Part shown: positions 35,535-47,753 of the stretch, piece after piece
Numbering within the stretch: the stretch's first letter is position 1
How the letters are laid out: each line of letters opens with the position of its first letter
From: Rhodococcoides fascians A25f
GTDB lineage: Bacteria > Actinomycetota > Actinomycetes > Mycobacteriales > Mycobacteriaceae
NCBI RefSeq assembly: GCF_000760935.2
Contig: NZ_CP049744.1
Span: forward strand, 3,689,501 to 3,753,500
Reading direction: 5' to 3'
Length of the DNA stretch: 64,000 bases
Program-made: the position numbers and the translations under genes
The notes under the pieces: generated by a model
Seen by the model: only the letters and a program-made list of their open reading frames with translations
What the model was told of the DNA's origin: nothing
Databases searched by the model: none

Positions 35535-36236
35535 TCATGATCGAACCAGGGGACGCCAGTATTGACTGGTCTTCTTGTCGCGCACTACTACACCGAGTCT
35601 GTCGAGCTCCGAACGCAATTCGCGCGCATCGGAACCCGCCTTCTTCTTCAGCGCCATGTCCCGAGCTTTGAGCACCGCATTCACCTCCGGTGCCAGGCCT
35701 GGCGTCTCGGGCACCCACAGGTGATAGAGATCCGCGTAGGGATCACCGGGCGCAACCGAGTAACCCCGCTGCTCGAATGCTGCCTCGATGGCCTCACGCT
35801 TCTCCTCGCTCGGTACTCGCACCAACTGACGCGAAGCTGCGTCGAGCAACACCAGTTCCTTGCCGTCGACGAACACGGTACCCACCTGCGATCTGGACAC
35901 CGTGGCGGTCTCGCCCTTCTCGGTGATGCGTACGTGCGCCTCCGACACCGCCACCCGCGCAGTGTCGTAGAACGCGGCGGCCACCAGCGCCAACCCGAGC
36001 AGAACCCCCACCGCGATGCAGACGTACCGCACCCACCACTGTGACCACGATGCGATCAACTCCAACGGACCCTGGAACGGTATCCAGGTGAGCGACGCTC
36101 CCCACTCCGCCACGTACGGCACCGCGAACCCCAGCAGTCCGCCCATCAGCATTGCCCCGGCGATCAGCAGAATTCGATCACCACGAGAGAACCACAGCAC
36201 CGCCGGTGGCGTCTCCCCGAGCATCTTGTCGTCCAT
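35535..36236 (-). CDS. YqeB-like membrane protein
   Basis: The product of about 233 residues begins MDDKMLGETPPAVLWFSRGD. It has two hydrophobic segments (ILLIAGAMLMGGLLGFAVPY and VCIAVGVLLGLALVAAAFY), a PH-like beta-rich part (VRITEKGETATVSRSQVGTV, FVDGKELVLLDAASRQLVRV) and a charged C-terminus. It resembles YqeB-family proteins of unknown function. A TACCGT box seven bases before ATG 36236 suggests a leaderless start there; GTG 36290 would add 18 residues. It lies between a MerR-clamp fusion gene and a sensor kinase on the same strand. Confidence 0.72.
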   Translation of the reverse strand: MDDKMLGETPPAVLWFSRGDRILLIAGAMLMGGLLGFAVPYVAEWGASLTWIPFQGPLELIASWSQWWVRYVCIAVGVLLGLALVAAAFYDTARVAVSEAHVRITEKGETATVSRSQVGTVFVDGKELVLLDAASRQLVRVPSEEKREAIEAAFEQRGYSVAPGDPYADLYHLWVPETPGLAPEVNAVLKARDMALKKKAGSDARELRSELDRLGVVVRDKKTSQYWRPLVRS

Positions 36237-36322
36237 ACCGTCGACGGTATCGAGTGCGGGAGCTCGCCCCCAGTCATCGAAAGTCGACACTTCGCCGACT
36301 TTCGACGACAGGAAGCACTCGA

Positions 36323-37330
36323 TCAGCCGCGAACCGGCATCACCAGCGTCGTCAGAGCGCCGTCGAGCGCGGAGCGCACCAGCATCGGTTGATCCGGTGC
36401 AGCGATGTCGAGCATCAGGTCGGGTCCGACAGCCGAGGCGACGGCCGCCTGCAGGACGGCCGAGTCGAAGAACACCACGCTCTCCGATCCGGTCACCTGC
36501 GCGGGAACCGGAACACCATCGACCGAGACGCCGTCCGGCCCGGCGGTCATGCGAATGGTGCCGCTGTCGAGCGGAACGAAATCGCGTCGAAGCACAACCC
36601 TCGTCACGGTCGGAGCCAAACCGTCCATGATCGCCCGCCAGTCGGGGAATTCGCCGTCGACCGGATCCACCTCGGCCCGCGCACCGTCGGAGTCGATCAC
36701 CATCGCGTCATCGGTTGCCGTCAGCACGAGGGTGCCGGTTGCGGTCACCGTCCCGAGCGAGCCGACCGCTGCGATTCGAGACCACGGGCTGCCTGCCGAA
36801 CACTGGGCAACGAGACTGCGGGTGGAGAGCCGATACCTATCCGTCGCAGTGAGAGTGACGGTGCCGCCGTCCACCTCGATCAGGACGCCTCGCAACACCG
36901 GGAAGTCGTCACTCGTCCCGGCTGCCGACGAGACCTGTTCCACTGCGGAGGCAAATTCCGCGGCAGATACCGTTGCCGTGCAGTACTTTTCGTCGAACAG
37001 CCGGCGGATCGACACCGCAGCATCGGCTGCCGCGCGCGCATTCGCGGCCAGCTCCTCGACGTGTCGATCCACGATCTCGACCGCCGCGGCTCCGTCGCCG
37101 TCGAGGGCGGCGGTCACCTTGTCGAGTGGCATCCCGATCTCGCGCAGTTGTCGAATGATGTTGGCCCGCTTCGACTGTGCACGAGTGTAGTAGCGATAGC
37201 CGGACTTCGAGTCGATGGACGCCGGGACGAGCAATCCACAGTCGTCGTAGAAGCGCAGGGCACTCGGGGTCAGCCCGCTCGAGCGAGCGAACACACCGAT
37301 GGTCAGGAATTCTTCGTCCGAATCAGTCAT
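36323..37330 (-). CDS. MerR regulator fused to a DNA polymerase III beta-clamp-like domain
   Basis: The 335-residue product starts with a MerR winged helix (LTIGVFARSSGLTPSALRFY, SGYRYYTRAQ, REIGMPLDKVTAAL) and a helical linker to about residue 115. From about residue 120 it reads as a DnaN-type clamp segment: VLRGVLIEVDGGTVTLTATD followed by RYRLSTR (the VATDxxRL hallmark), GEFPDWRAIM, VSVDGVPVPAQVTGSESVVF and the C-terminal LDGALTTLVMPVR, matching the MPVR end of beta clamps. It is shorter than a full three-domain clamp, so probably one clamp domain is missing. Fusions of MerR heads to clamp-like effector domains occur in actinobacteria, but I know of no defined function. It could sense clamp-binding proteins or act as a ligand-binding module. 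Confidence 0.85.
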   Translation of the reverse strand: MTDSDEEFLTIGVFARSSGLTPSALRFYDDCGLLVPASIDSKSGYRYYTRAQSKRANIIRQLREIGMPLDKVTAALDGDGAAAVEIVDRHVEELAANARAAADAAVSIRRLFDEKYCTATVSAAEFASAVEQVSSAAGTSDDFPVLRGVLIEVDGGTVTLTATDRYRLSTRSLVAQCSAGSPWSRIAAVGSLGTVTATGTLVLTATDDAMVIDSDGARAEVDPVDGEFPDWRAIMDGLAPTVTRVVLRRDFVPLDSGTIRMTAGPDGVSVDGVPVPAQVTGSESVVFFDSAVLQAAVASAVGPDLMLDIAAPDQPMLVRSALDGALTTLVMPVRG

Positions 37331-37382
37331 GGTGAAATCCTGAGGCTTCGGGTTGGTCGAAGGTCAAGCGCGACGCCGACGG

Positions 37383-38030
37383 CTAATCGATTCGACGCTT
37401 GTGCGCCCATCGCGTGAGTGCGTTCCTGTTGGACTGCTGGGTCTTTCGAAGAACATTCGATGCATGAGTCTCGACGGTCTTGACGGAGATGAACAGATCC
37501 TCGGCGATCTCGCGATAGGTGTATCCGCGCGCCAGCAACCGCAGCACCTCCAGTTCACGGGGCGTCAGCGAATCCAGTTCCGGATCCAGCGGGGGCTCCG
37601 GGGCGGCACTACGACCGGTGAACGAATCGAGGACGAACCCGGCCAGACGCGGGCTGAATACCGCGTCTCCCCCGGCGACGCGTCGAACACCGTCGGCGAG
37701 CTCCGTACCGGAGATGGTCTTGGTCACGTATCCCCTCGCCCCGGCGCGGATGACGGCAATGACGTCCTCGGCCGCATCGGACACACTCAGCGCCAGGCAC
37801 ACCGGCCCCTCGGCGATGCGATTCAGCACGGCCACGCCACCGCCGTCGGGCATGTGCACGTCGAGCAACACCACATCGGGTTTCGTCGAGTCGATACCCG
37901 ATACCGCCTCGGCGACGCCTCCCGCTTCACCGACCACCTCGATGTCCGCCTCCCGGCCGAGTTCGGCTCGCACGCCCGAGCGAAAGACCGCGTGATCGTC
38001 GACCAGGAAAACTCGGAACGGGTCGGTCAC
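37383..38030 (-). CDS. LuxR-family response regulator (EsrR/LiaR-like)
   Basis: The 215-residue product has a receiver domain (FLVDDHAVFRSGVRAELG, phosphoacceptor in DVVLLDVHMPDGGG, GYVTKTISGTEL) and a LuxR-type DNA-binding domain (LTPRELEVLRLLARGYTYRE, VKTVETHASNVLRKTQ). It overlaps the PspC-type kinase gene by four bases. Together with the kinase and the divergent PspC/LiaF-like gene it resembles the EsrISR envelope-stress system described in Corynebacterium glutamicum. It should bind the twin inverted repeats between the divergent units. Confidence 0.9.
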   Translation of the reverse strand: MTDPFRVFLVDDHAVFRSGVRAELGREADIEVVGEAGGVAEAVSGIDSTKPDVVLLDVHMPDGGGVAVLNRIAEGPVCLALSVSDAAEDVIAVIRAGARGYVTKTISGTELADGVRRVAGGDAVFSPRLAGFVLDSFTGRSAAPEPPLDPELDSLTPRELEVLRLLARGYTYREIAEDLFISVKTVETHASNVLRKTQQSNRNALTRWAHKRRID

Positions 38031-39385
38031 GTCGGCTGCTCCTGCTGGTTGGTTTCGGGCGATTCAGTGGTCACAGTACTGCCGTTGCGGGGCATGAAGA
38101 TGCGTACTTCGGTGCCCTTGCCGACGGTCGACCGTACCTGCACGGTGCCGCCGCGGCGTTCGACACGACCCCTGATGGACTTCGCCAGGCCCTGCCGGTC
38201 CTCGGGTACCTCGGTTTCGTCGAACCCGGTTCCGCGGTCGCGGACGAAGATACTGACCTGCTCCGCTTCGGTTTCGGCGAACAGGTCGATGTTGGTCTCA
38301 CCGGAATGCTTGGCCGCGTTGACCAGTGCCTCGCGCGTGGCACCGAGCAGCGCGGTGAAACTCTCCCTGGACAGGCCGGATTCGACGTCGTCGGGCAGAA
38401 GATGTACGTCTCCGACGGTGATGGGCCTGACGGTCACACCGTGCTGATCCTCGACCTCACCGGAGATGGTCTTGAGGGCGTCGGCCAAGCTGGAGTTGTC
38501 GGTGTCGCCGCCGTCGAACAGCCATCTGCGTAGCTCCCGCTCCTGCCCGCGCGCCAACCGCATCACCTCCTGCGGCCGATCGGACTGCTTCTGGATCAAG
38601 GCGAGTGTCTGCAGCACCGAGTCGTGCAAGTGTGAGGCAATCTCCTCGCGTTCGTCGTTACGTATACGCGCAGAACGCTCGGCACCGAGCGCACGCCACG
38701 TACGCAGCCAGATGGGAACCGTCAACAGGCCGACGCCGACGAGGGTGACCACCACCGCCAGCAGCGACGAACGCAGTGCGGCCAAGTCGACGCGGGCAAG
38801 GACCACCACCCCCAGCCCGAGCACGATCAGTGTTGCTCCGCCGACCACCCGCGCCCAGCTCAGCACGGTGGGATGCTTGGGCAGTCCCAAAGCCGTGCGT
38901 GGACCCTCGACGTCGAACTCGCGCCACACCAGCGCTGCACCGACCACCACGACGATGACCGGCACGATGACCGATGCGGCAGTACCACTGAGGAGCCAGG
39001 CGAGCCCCACCGCGAGGCCGAGACCGATGGCAGCCAACCCCAGCGCACGCTGACGTTCGGCGGCACTCGGGTGTGCCGTGTCGTCGCCGGCGGGCGTGAA
39101 CATCCAGATCAGGCCGTAGGCGGCGATTCCGGCACCGGCCGAGGCCGCGAGCAGCGCGAACGCCACCCGAATCTTGAAGACGTCGACGCCGAGATGGTCG
39201 GCCAGACCCCCGGCGACGCCGCCGACGATGCGTCCGCCGCCGCGTCGTAGATAAGGGTCAGGCGCAGAGCGTGCAGGAGCTGGGGGAATCGACGTGGCAG
39301 GGGTGACAGGGGCGACCGGAGCGTCGCCGGCTACGGGTGGTGTGTTGCGGGCGGCGTCAACGGGTGGATTGTCGACAGGGTGCAC
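38027..39385 (-). CDS. PspC-domain sensor histidine kinase (EsrS-like)
   Basis: The 452-residue product has a Pro/Ala-rich N-terminus and a PspC domain (GGRIVGGVAGGLADHLGVDV, YGLIWMFTPAGDD). Four or more further membrane helices follow, then a HisKA_3-like helix (EEIASHLHDSVLQTLALIQK) and an HATPase domain with ALVNAAKHSG and DRGTGFDE. I place the start at GTG 39385 rather than ATG 39421, because one of the two operator repeats overlaps the ATG. It is the first gene of a kinase-regulator operon. The PspC domain suggests regulation by the divergent PspC/LiaF-like protein. Confidence 0.87.
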   Translation of the reverse strand: MHPVDNPPVDAARNTPPVAGDAPVAPVTPATSIPPAPARSAPDPYLRRGGGRIVGGVAGGLADHLGVDVFKIRVAFALLAASAGAGIAAYGLIWMFTPAGDDTAHPSAAERQRALGLAAIGLGLAVGLAWLLSGTAASVIVPVIVVVVGAALVWREFDVEGPRTALGLPKHPTVLSWARVVGGATLIVLGLGVVVLARVDLAALRSSLLAVVVTLVGVGLLTVPIWLRTWRALGAERSARIRNDEREEIASHLHDSVLQTLALIQKQSDRPQEVMRLARGQERELRRWLFDGGDTDNSSLADALKTISGEVEDQHGVTVRPITVGDVHLLPDDVESGLSRESFTALLGATREALVNAAKHSGETNIDLFAETEAEQVSIFVRDRGTGFDETEVPEDRQGLAKSIRGRVERRGGTVQVRSTVGKGTEVRIFMPRNGSTVTTESPETNQQEQPT

Positions 39386-39419
39386 GCATCGATCCTGACA
39401 CGGACGGGGCGAGTGTCGC

Positions 39420-39437
39420 ATCAGGGTTCGCCCTGAT
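39420..39437. promoter_or_regulatory. Operator inverted repeat 1 of the PspC/kinase divergent region
   Basis: ATCAGGG-TTCG-CCCTGAT is a perfect 7-4-7 inverted repeat 34 bases upstream of the kinase GTG start. Its arms are identical to those of the second copy exactly 60 bases away. Confidence 0.7.
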
Positions 39438-39479
39438 GTTTCGCGCCTTCGCCGACGTCCGATTACGCTCGGGGTCGAT

Positions 39480-39497
39480 ATCAGGGGTATCCCTGAT
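39480..39497. promoter_or_regulatory. Operator inverted repeat 2 of the PspC/kinase divergent region
   Basis: ATCAGGG-GTAT-CCCTGAT repeats the arms of the first element with a different 4-base centre. It lies 25 bases upstream of the PspC-gene start, so each divergent unit has its own copy. Confidence 0.7.
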
Positions 39498-39522
39498 GTG
39501 TTTCTCGATCGGGAGCGCCACG

Positions 39523-40890
39523 ATGGTTGTCATGAGCAACGTGACCGTCTCGGATCAAATTCAGCAGATGTGGCGAACCCGTCCGCACCGATTGCCGCAA
39601 CGCGGACATGTGGCGGGTGTCGCGGCCGGTATCGGCTATCGCTACGACGTGGATCCTGTTCTGATTCGGGTCGCGTTCGTCGTGTCCACTCTGTTCGGCG
39701 GCACCGGCATCGTGCTGTATCTGGCGGCGTGGTTGGTACTCAGCCGAGCCGGTGACACTGCGTCGGGCGCAGAGTCACTCGTCGGCCGCGGCACCAGTTC
39801 CGACTCGACGACCAAGATGGTCGTCGTCGCAGTGGCGTTGGTGATCGCGGTGTCGACGATAGGCCCGGTAGGTGTCGGGCTCGGAGGTTCGGGGCTCATC
39901 TCGCTGCTGGCCATGCTCGGTGGCCTGTGGTTGCTGCATCAGCGTTGCCCCGAGCCGCCGCCGTACATGCGGACCGAAGAGTTCTCCCGAAACTACTACG
40001 CGCCCAAGCCTTTCGGCTCGTACAGTACGTCCGCGGAGCAGTGGACGGCCGCTCAGTATCGGCCGCCGCAGTTCCAGCACGAGCACTACAGCCCGTACAC
40101 GACGCTGCCGACCAGTTACGTTCCGACGCCGAAAGTAGCCGATAGCTCCGATGCTGCAGAGTCCGGTGTCGACCACACCGTGAATCTGAACAAGCAGACG
40201 CCGACCGAAACGCCCACGGTTACTCCCCCGTCGTGGGACCCGCTCGGGGTGGCTCCGTTCGCCTGGGATCTCCCCGAACCGGCACCGGCGTTCCCACCGG
40301 CAGCGATCGAGCGTAAGCACCGATCACGTTGGACAGCAAGCTTTCTCGGCCTTGCACTGCTCGGAGCTGCCGTCACCGCCGCGGTCGGAGCCGCGTCCGG
40401 CGGGGACTGGGCCACAGCGGGACGCGTCGGAGCCGTCGCGTTGGCGATCATCTCGGTCGGGCTGATCCTCGGTGCCTTCCTCCGCAAGGGCTACGGACTG
40501 TTGGTGGTCGCGGCACCCCTGGCCGGATTCGTCGTACTGGCATCGGCGGTCGGGCCGGTGGACCTGGGCAACGGTGCGTCGGGAACCCAGCAGGTCGTTC
40601 CGTCGACCGTTGCCGAGCTCGCCCCGTCCTACGACGTCGGCGCCGGTGAGCTGAACCTCGACCTTGCCGGCCTGGCACTCACCGAGAACCGCACCGTGAA
40701 CATCGATGTGGCACTGGGCAGTGCGACGGTCACCGTGCCCGATTCGATGAACGTGACCGTCGAGTGCGAAGCGCTGATAGGTTCGTGCCCCACCGAGACA
40801 CGGTTCGGTCCGGCAACGAGCCCCGATGCTCCGGTCCTGACGATCGTGGGCGACTTGGCGCTCGGCGAGCTGAAAGTGGTGAACCAGTGA
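39523..40890 (+). CDS. PspC/LiaF-like membrane protein (EsrI-like)
   Basis: The 455-residue product starts at ATG 39523 with GGGAG eight bases upstream. It has an N-terminal PspC domain (RGHVAGVAAGIGYRYDVDPV, LIRVAFVVSTLFGG), two further helices, a Tyr/Pro-rich cytoplasmic linker and four more helices near residues 265-345. A LiaF-like beta-rich C-terminus (RTVNIDVALGSATVTVPDSM) follows. In LiaF/EsrI-type systems this protein inhibits the cognate kinase until envelope damage occurs. It is divergent from the kinase-regulator operon and overlaps a small membrane-protein gene. Confidence 0.85.
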   Translation: MVVMSNVTVSDQIQQMWRTRPHRLPQRGHVAGVAAGIGYRYDVDPVLIRVAFVVSTLFGGTGIVLYLAAWLVLSRAGDTASGAESLVGRGTSSDSTTKMVVVAVALVIAVSTIGPVGVGLGGSGLISLLAMLGGLWLLHQRCPEPPPYMRTEEFSRNYYAPKPFGSYSTSAEQWTAAQYRPPQFQHEHYSPYTTLPTSYVPTPKVADSSDAAESGVDHTVNLNKQTPTETPTVTPPSWDPLGVAPFAWDLPEPAPAFPPAAIERKHRSRWTASFLGLALLGAAVTAAVGAASGGDWATAGRVGAVALAIISVGLILGAFLRKGYGLLVVAAPLAGFVVLASAVGPVDLGNGASGTQQVVPSTVAELAPSYDVGAGELNLDLAGLALTENRTVNIDVALGSATVTVPDSMNVTVECEALIGSCPTETRFGPATSPDAPVLTIVGDLALGELKVVNQ

Positions 40891-41147
40891 AGAAGAACAA
40901 CGCCGACCGTATCGGCCACGACTACGGCGACAGCGATTCCGACACCGAGGCGCAGAACTCGAACCGCCGCGGACCGTCGGCGCTGCTGTTGCTTGCCGGA
41001 CTGGCCGCCATGGTCGTCTCGGTCGCAGCAATCATCGGACAGGATGCGATCGTTGCCCTGAGCGACGTGCAATTTCGCTGGGTCTTCGTGATCGCTGCGG
41101 TCGCCGTCGGAGTCGCTCTTCTATTGGGCCCCAGCAGAAAGAGCTGA
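40887..41147 (+). CDS. Small two-helix membrane protein
   Basis: The 86-residue product starts at a GTG overlapping the PspC-gene stop (GTGA). After a polar, Asp/Ser-rich N-terminus it has two hydrophobic segments (ALLLLAGLAAMVVSVAAIIG and VFVIAAVAVGVALLLGP). No family is recognised. Translational coupling to the PspC/LiaF-like gene suggests a role in the same envelope-stress response. It converges with guaA with a gap of five bases. Confidence 0.78.
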   Translation: MKKNNADRIGHDYGDSDSDTEAQNSNRRGPSALLLLAGLAAMVVSVAAIIGQDAIVALSDVQFRWVFVIAAVAVGVALLLGPSRKS

Positions 41148-41149
41148 CG

Positions 41150-42742
<1,593 letters not shown>

Positions 42743-42772
42743 CGGGTCAGTCTAGTGGGACCGCTGTAGTGC

Positions 42773-44527
42773 CTACGCAACACCCGAATGCTCGACGTGC
42801 AGCGCCGCGGAGCCGGACCTGATCTCGACGATAGGCAATCTCAGTCCACCCGGAGCGTCCACCGGGACGACAGGCGAATTGGGGGCGATGGGATCGAGCC
42901 GCTGATACGGAAGCCCCTGTGCCGGGCGAAGATCCAACTCGCCCTTGTTCGGCCACAGTGCGGCGGACCGCTCGGCCTGCGCGCTGATGGTCAGCGACGG
43001 GTTGACCCCGAGGTTTGCCGACACGGCCGCCCCGTCCACCACGCTCAGCGTCGGGTATCCGTGGACGCGGTGGTACGGATCGATGACGCCGTGCGCCGAA
43101 TCCGACGCGATGGCGCAGCCGCCGAGGAAGTGTGCGGTGAGCGGGATGTTGAACAGCTCTCCCCAGGTGCCGCCTGCGACGCCGCCGATCTTCTTGGCGA
43201 TGCGCCGGGTGGCGTCGTTGCCCTCGGGGATCCACGTCGGATTCGGCTCCCCGTGGCCCTGCCTGCTGGAAACCTTGCGGCCGAACGGCCCTCGCTTGGT
43301 GAACGTGGTGATCGAGTTGTCCAGATTCTGCATCACCAGCGCGATGATGGTGCGCTCGCTCCAGTGCCGGACGTTGACCACACGGACGAACTGAATCGGA
43401 TGCGCGATCATCGCGAACACGAACTTGAGCCACCGCGGAACTCTTCCCCCGCCGTCGGTCATCAGGGTCTGCAGCATGCCCATCGCGTTCGAGCCCTTGC
43501 CGTACCGAACCGGCTCGATGTGCGTGTTGGGGCTGGGGTGGAACGAGGACGTGATGGCGACTCCGCGCGTGAGGTCCATGTTCGGATCGACCGCCAGCTT
43601 GGCCGCACCGACGATCGACTCGGAATTGGTGCGAGTCAGTTCGCCGAGTGTGTCCGACAGTTTGGGCAGCGCGCCCGTGTCTTTCATCTTGTGCAGCAGA
43701 TTCTGGGTGCCCCAGGTGCCCGCGGCCAACACGACATTTGCCGCGCTGTAGGTCTTCTTGCCCTTGCGGAGCCGAGCACCGGTGCGCTCGGTGTCGACGT
43801 CCCAGGTGCCGTCGGATCGGGGGCGAAGGCCGGACACCGTCGTCATCGGCACGATCTCGGCTCCCGCGCGCTCGGCCAAGCCGAGGTAGTTCTTCAACAG
43901 TGTGTTCTTGGCACCGTGGCGACACCCCGTCATGCACTCACCGCATTCGATGCATCCGGTGCGCTCGGGACCGGCACCACCGAAGTACGGGTCCGGAACG
44001 GTCTTGCCGGGTTCGTCACCGAAGAACACGCCCACCGGTGTCTGGATGAACGTGTCGGCGACACCCATGTCCTCGGCGACCGACTTCATGACCTCGTCGG
44101 CAGGGGTCATGTGTGGATTGCGCACCACGCCGAGCATGCGGGTGGCCTGGTCGTAGAACGGAGAGAGCTCGCTGCTCCAGTCGGTGATGTGCGCCCACTG
44201 CTTGTCCTCGAAGAACGGTGCCTGAGGCTTGTAAAGGGTGTTCGCGTAGTTCAGTGATCCACCGCCCACTCCGGCACCGGCGAGGATGAGGCAATCGCGC
44301 AACAGGTGCACGCGCTGGATTCCGTACAGGCCCAGCTTCGGTGCCCACAGGAAGCGCTTGAGATCCCAGCTGTTCTTCGCGAAGTCCTTGTCCTCGAAGC
44401 GTTGCCCGGCTTCCAGGATTCCGACGCGGTATCCCTTCTCCACCAGCCTCAGCGCAGTGACACTTCCGCCGAAGCCCGAACCGACGATCAGAACGTCGTA
44501 ATCCGTGGCGCGAACAGCTGAACCCAT
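42773..44527 (-). CDS. choD: GMC-type oxidoreductase, ChoD/cholesterol oxidase-like
   Basis: The 584-residue flavoprotein has the FAD-binding motif YDVLIVGSGFGGSVTALRLV at the N-terminus, AGAGVGGGSLNYANTLY, a Cys-rich CIECGECMTGC segment, and C-terminal GMC motifs (AHFLGGCAIA, HGYPTLSVVDGAAVSANLGV, NPSLTISAQAERSA). It corresponds in position and sequence to M. tuberculosis ChoD (Rv3409c), annotated as a cholesterol oxidase although its true substrate is debated. ATG 44527 is preceded by GGAGG, which fixes the start. Confidence 0.88.
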   Translation of the reverse strand: MGSAVRATDYDVLIVGSGFGGSVTALRLVEKGYRVGILEAGQRFEDKDFAKNSWDLKRFLWAPKLGLYGIQRVHLLRDCLILAGAGVGGGSLNYANTLYKPQAPFFEDKQWAHITDWSSELSPFYDQATRMLGVVRNPHMTPADEVMKSVAEDMGVADTFIQTPVGVFFGDEPGKTVPDPYFGGAGPERTGCIECGECMTGCRHGAKNTLLKNYLGLAERAGAEIVPMTTVSGLRPRSDGTWDVDTERTGARLRKGKKTYSAANVVLAAGTWGTQNLLHKMKDTGALPKLSDTLGELTRTNSESIVGAAKLAVDPNMDLTRGVAITSSFHPSPNTHIEPVRYGKGSNAMGMLQTLMTDGGGRVPRWLKFVFAMIAHPIQFVRVVNVRHWSERTIIALVMQNLDNSITTFTKRGPFGRKVSSRQGHGEPNPTWIPEGNDATRRIAKKIGGVAGGTWGELFNIPLTAHFLGGCAIASDSAHGVIDPYHRVHGYPTLSVVDGAAVSANLGVNPSLTISAQAERSAALWPNKGELDLRPAQGLPYQRLDPIAPNSPVVPVDAPGGLRLPIVEIRSGSAALHVEHSGVA

Positions 44528-44660
44528 GGTGACCTCCGCTACATCCGTTGCTGTCGAACAGTATGCACACCCCCGTGTGACTACCGCCACAAACGATTCT
44601 AGCTGTTACGAGAGGTATCACCAACCCAGGGTCGGCTTAGGTGGACGACATGCAAAAGAA

Positions 44661-44697
44661 AGGGCGCGCACCCCGGTGTGAAAGGAGTGCGCGCCCT
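44661..44697 (-). terminator. Intrinsic terminator after guaB3
   Basis: AGGGCGCGCAC (44661-44671) and GTGCGCGCCCT (44687-44697) form an 11-pair G+C stem. In the reverse-strand transcript it is followed by a T-rich TTCTTTTGC, a typical intrinsic terminator between guaB3 and choD. Confidence 0.85.
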
Positions 44698-44713
44698 GCT
44701 GGAAAAGACTTGA

Positions 44714-45853
44714 TCAGGCCCTGACGTTCAGGCCCACCTTCTGGAATTCCTTGAGATCGGAGTATCCCGACTTCGCCATCGACCGACGCAGTCCGCCGAC
44801 CAGGTTGATCGAGCCGTACGACTCGCGCGACGGTCCGTGCAGCACCTGATCGAGGCTCGGACGCTCCCCCGCCGACATCGGCAGCAACGCACCACGCGGC
44901 ATCGACGGATGCGCCGCCGCGGACGGCCAGTACCAGCCGCCACCGGGAGCTTCCGCGGCGACGGCCAACGGCGCTCCGAGAACCGCAGCGTCGGCTCCGC
45001 AGGCGATGGCCTTGGCCAACGCGCCGGAGGTGGTGATGTCGCCGTCGGCGATGACGTGCACGTACCGGCCGCCGGTCTCGTCCAGGTAGTCCCGACGCGC
45101 GGCTGCCGCGTCGGCGATCGCGGTGGCCATCGGAACACCGATGCCGAGCACCTCACCGGTGGTCGTGCCGCCTTCGACGGAGCCGTAGCCGACGATGACG
45201 CCTGCTGCACCCGTGCGCATCAGGTGCAGCGCAGTGCGGTGATCGCTGACGCCACCGGCGATCACGGGGACGTCCAGTTCGGCGATGAACGTCTTGAGGT
45301 TGAGCGGCTCTTCGTCGCCGTGCGCCACGTGCTCGGCGGAGATGATGGTGCCCTGGATGACCAGCAGATCGAGGCCGGCGGCGACCAGAGCGGGTGTCAA
45401 CGCACGTGCGTTCTGCGGACTCACCCGCACCGCCACGGTGACCCCGTAATCGCGGACCTGGCCGACGGCGGCCGACAGCAGATCGGGCTGCAGCGGCGCG
45501 GCGTGCAACTCCTGCAGAAATGCGATGGGCGCATCGGGATCGAGATCGGTCTCGGCGATATGGATCAGCTGATCCAGCTTGGCCTGTACGTCCGCGTGGC
45601 GGGCCCAGAGGCCCTCACCGTTGACGACTCCGAGTCCACCCTGGCGACCCAGCTCGATCGCGAACGCGGGCGAGACCAGGGCGTCGGTCGGATGGGCGAG
45701 CACCGGGATGTCGAAGCGGTACGCGTCGAGTTGCCACGCCGTCGACACCTCCTTCGACGACCGAGTACGACGGGACGGCACGATGTCCACGTCGTCCAGC
45801 TGGTAGGTGCGGCGGGCTTCTCTGCCCATGCCGATTTCAACGAGGTCGCGCAC
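44714..45853 (-). CDS. guaB3: GuaB3-family IMP dehydrogenase-related protein
   Basis: The 379-residue product resembles IMP dehydrogenase/GMP reductase barrels but lacks the CBS pair: FDIPVLAHPTDALVSPAFAI, DVPVIAGGVSDHRTALHLMR, VIADGDITTSGALAKAIACG. It begins at GTG 45853 (MRDLVEIGMGREARRTYQLD). The catalytic-Cys loop of classical IMPDH is not evident (VIVGYGSVEGGTTTGEVLG is at that place), so the reaction is uncertain. It lies 56 bases downstream of guaB, as guaB3 follows guaB2 in M. tuberculosis, and probably shares its transcript. Confidence 0.93.
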   Translation of the reverse strand: MRDLVEIGMGREARRTYQLDDVDIVPSRRTRSSKEVSTAWQLDAYRFDIPVLAHPTDALVSPAFAIELGRQGGLGVVNGEGLWARHADVQAKLDQLIHIAETDLDPDAPIAFLQELHAAPLQPDLLSAAVGQVRDYGVTVAVRVSPQNARALTPALVAAGLDLLVIQGTIISAEHVAHGDEEPLNLKTFIAELDVPVIAGGVSDHRTALHLMRTGAAGVIVGYGSVEGGTTTGEVLGIGVPMATAIADAAAARRDYLDETGGRYVHVIADGDITTSGALAKAIACGADAAVLGAPLAVAAEAPGGGWYWPSAAAHPSMPRGALLPMSAGERPSLDQVLHGPSRESYGSINLVGGLRRSMAKSGYSDLKEFQKVGLNVRA

Positions 45854-45909
45854 GCGCGCACCTTTCTACTTCGAGAGCGAATCGAGTCGGCCGAGTGAGG
45901 CCGAAACGA

Positions 45910-47571
<1,662 letters not shown>

Positions 47572-47753
47572 TCATCTGTTCAGCGCCGTGAACCATGGTA
47601 TCGGCTAGGGCACAACCAGTGCGAATGCCTCCCACTACGGCCTGCCCGAGGCCCGGAAATTTCGGCCATCGGCACCAGTGCGCAGCATCCACGTCCGGCA
47701 TGTCGCTTTCGAACGGCTGGCGCAGACCCACCAGTCCTGCGTACCGTGGAGGC

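Noticed and set aside
42788..44257. A 489-codon forward frame opposite the choD-like gene
   Set aside because: Antisense shadow with no recognisable domain; the reverse strand encodes a full GMC oxidoreductase.
44714..45853. Calling guaB3 a true IMP dehydrogenase
   Set aside because: The catalytic-Cys loop of IMPDH is not visible and the CBS pair is absent, so only the related-protein name is supported.
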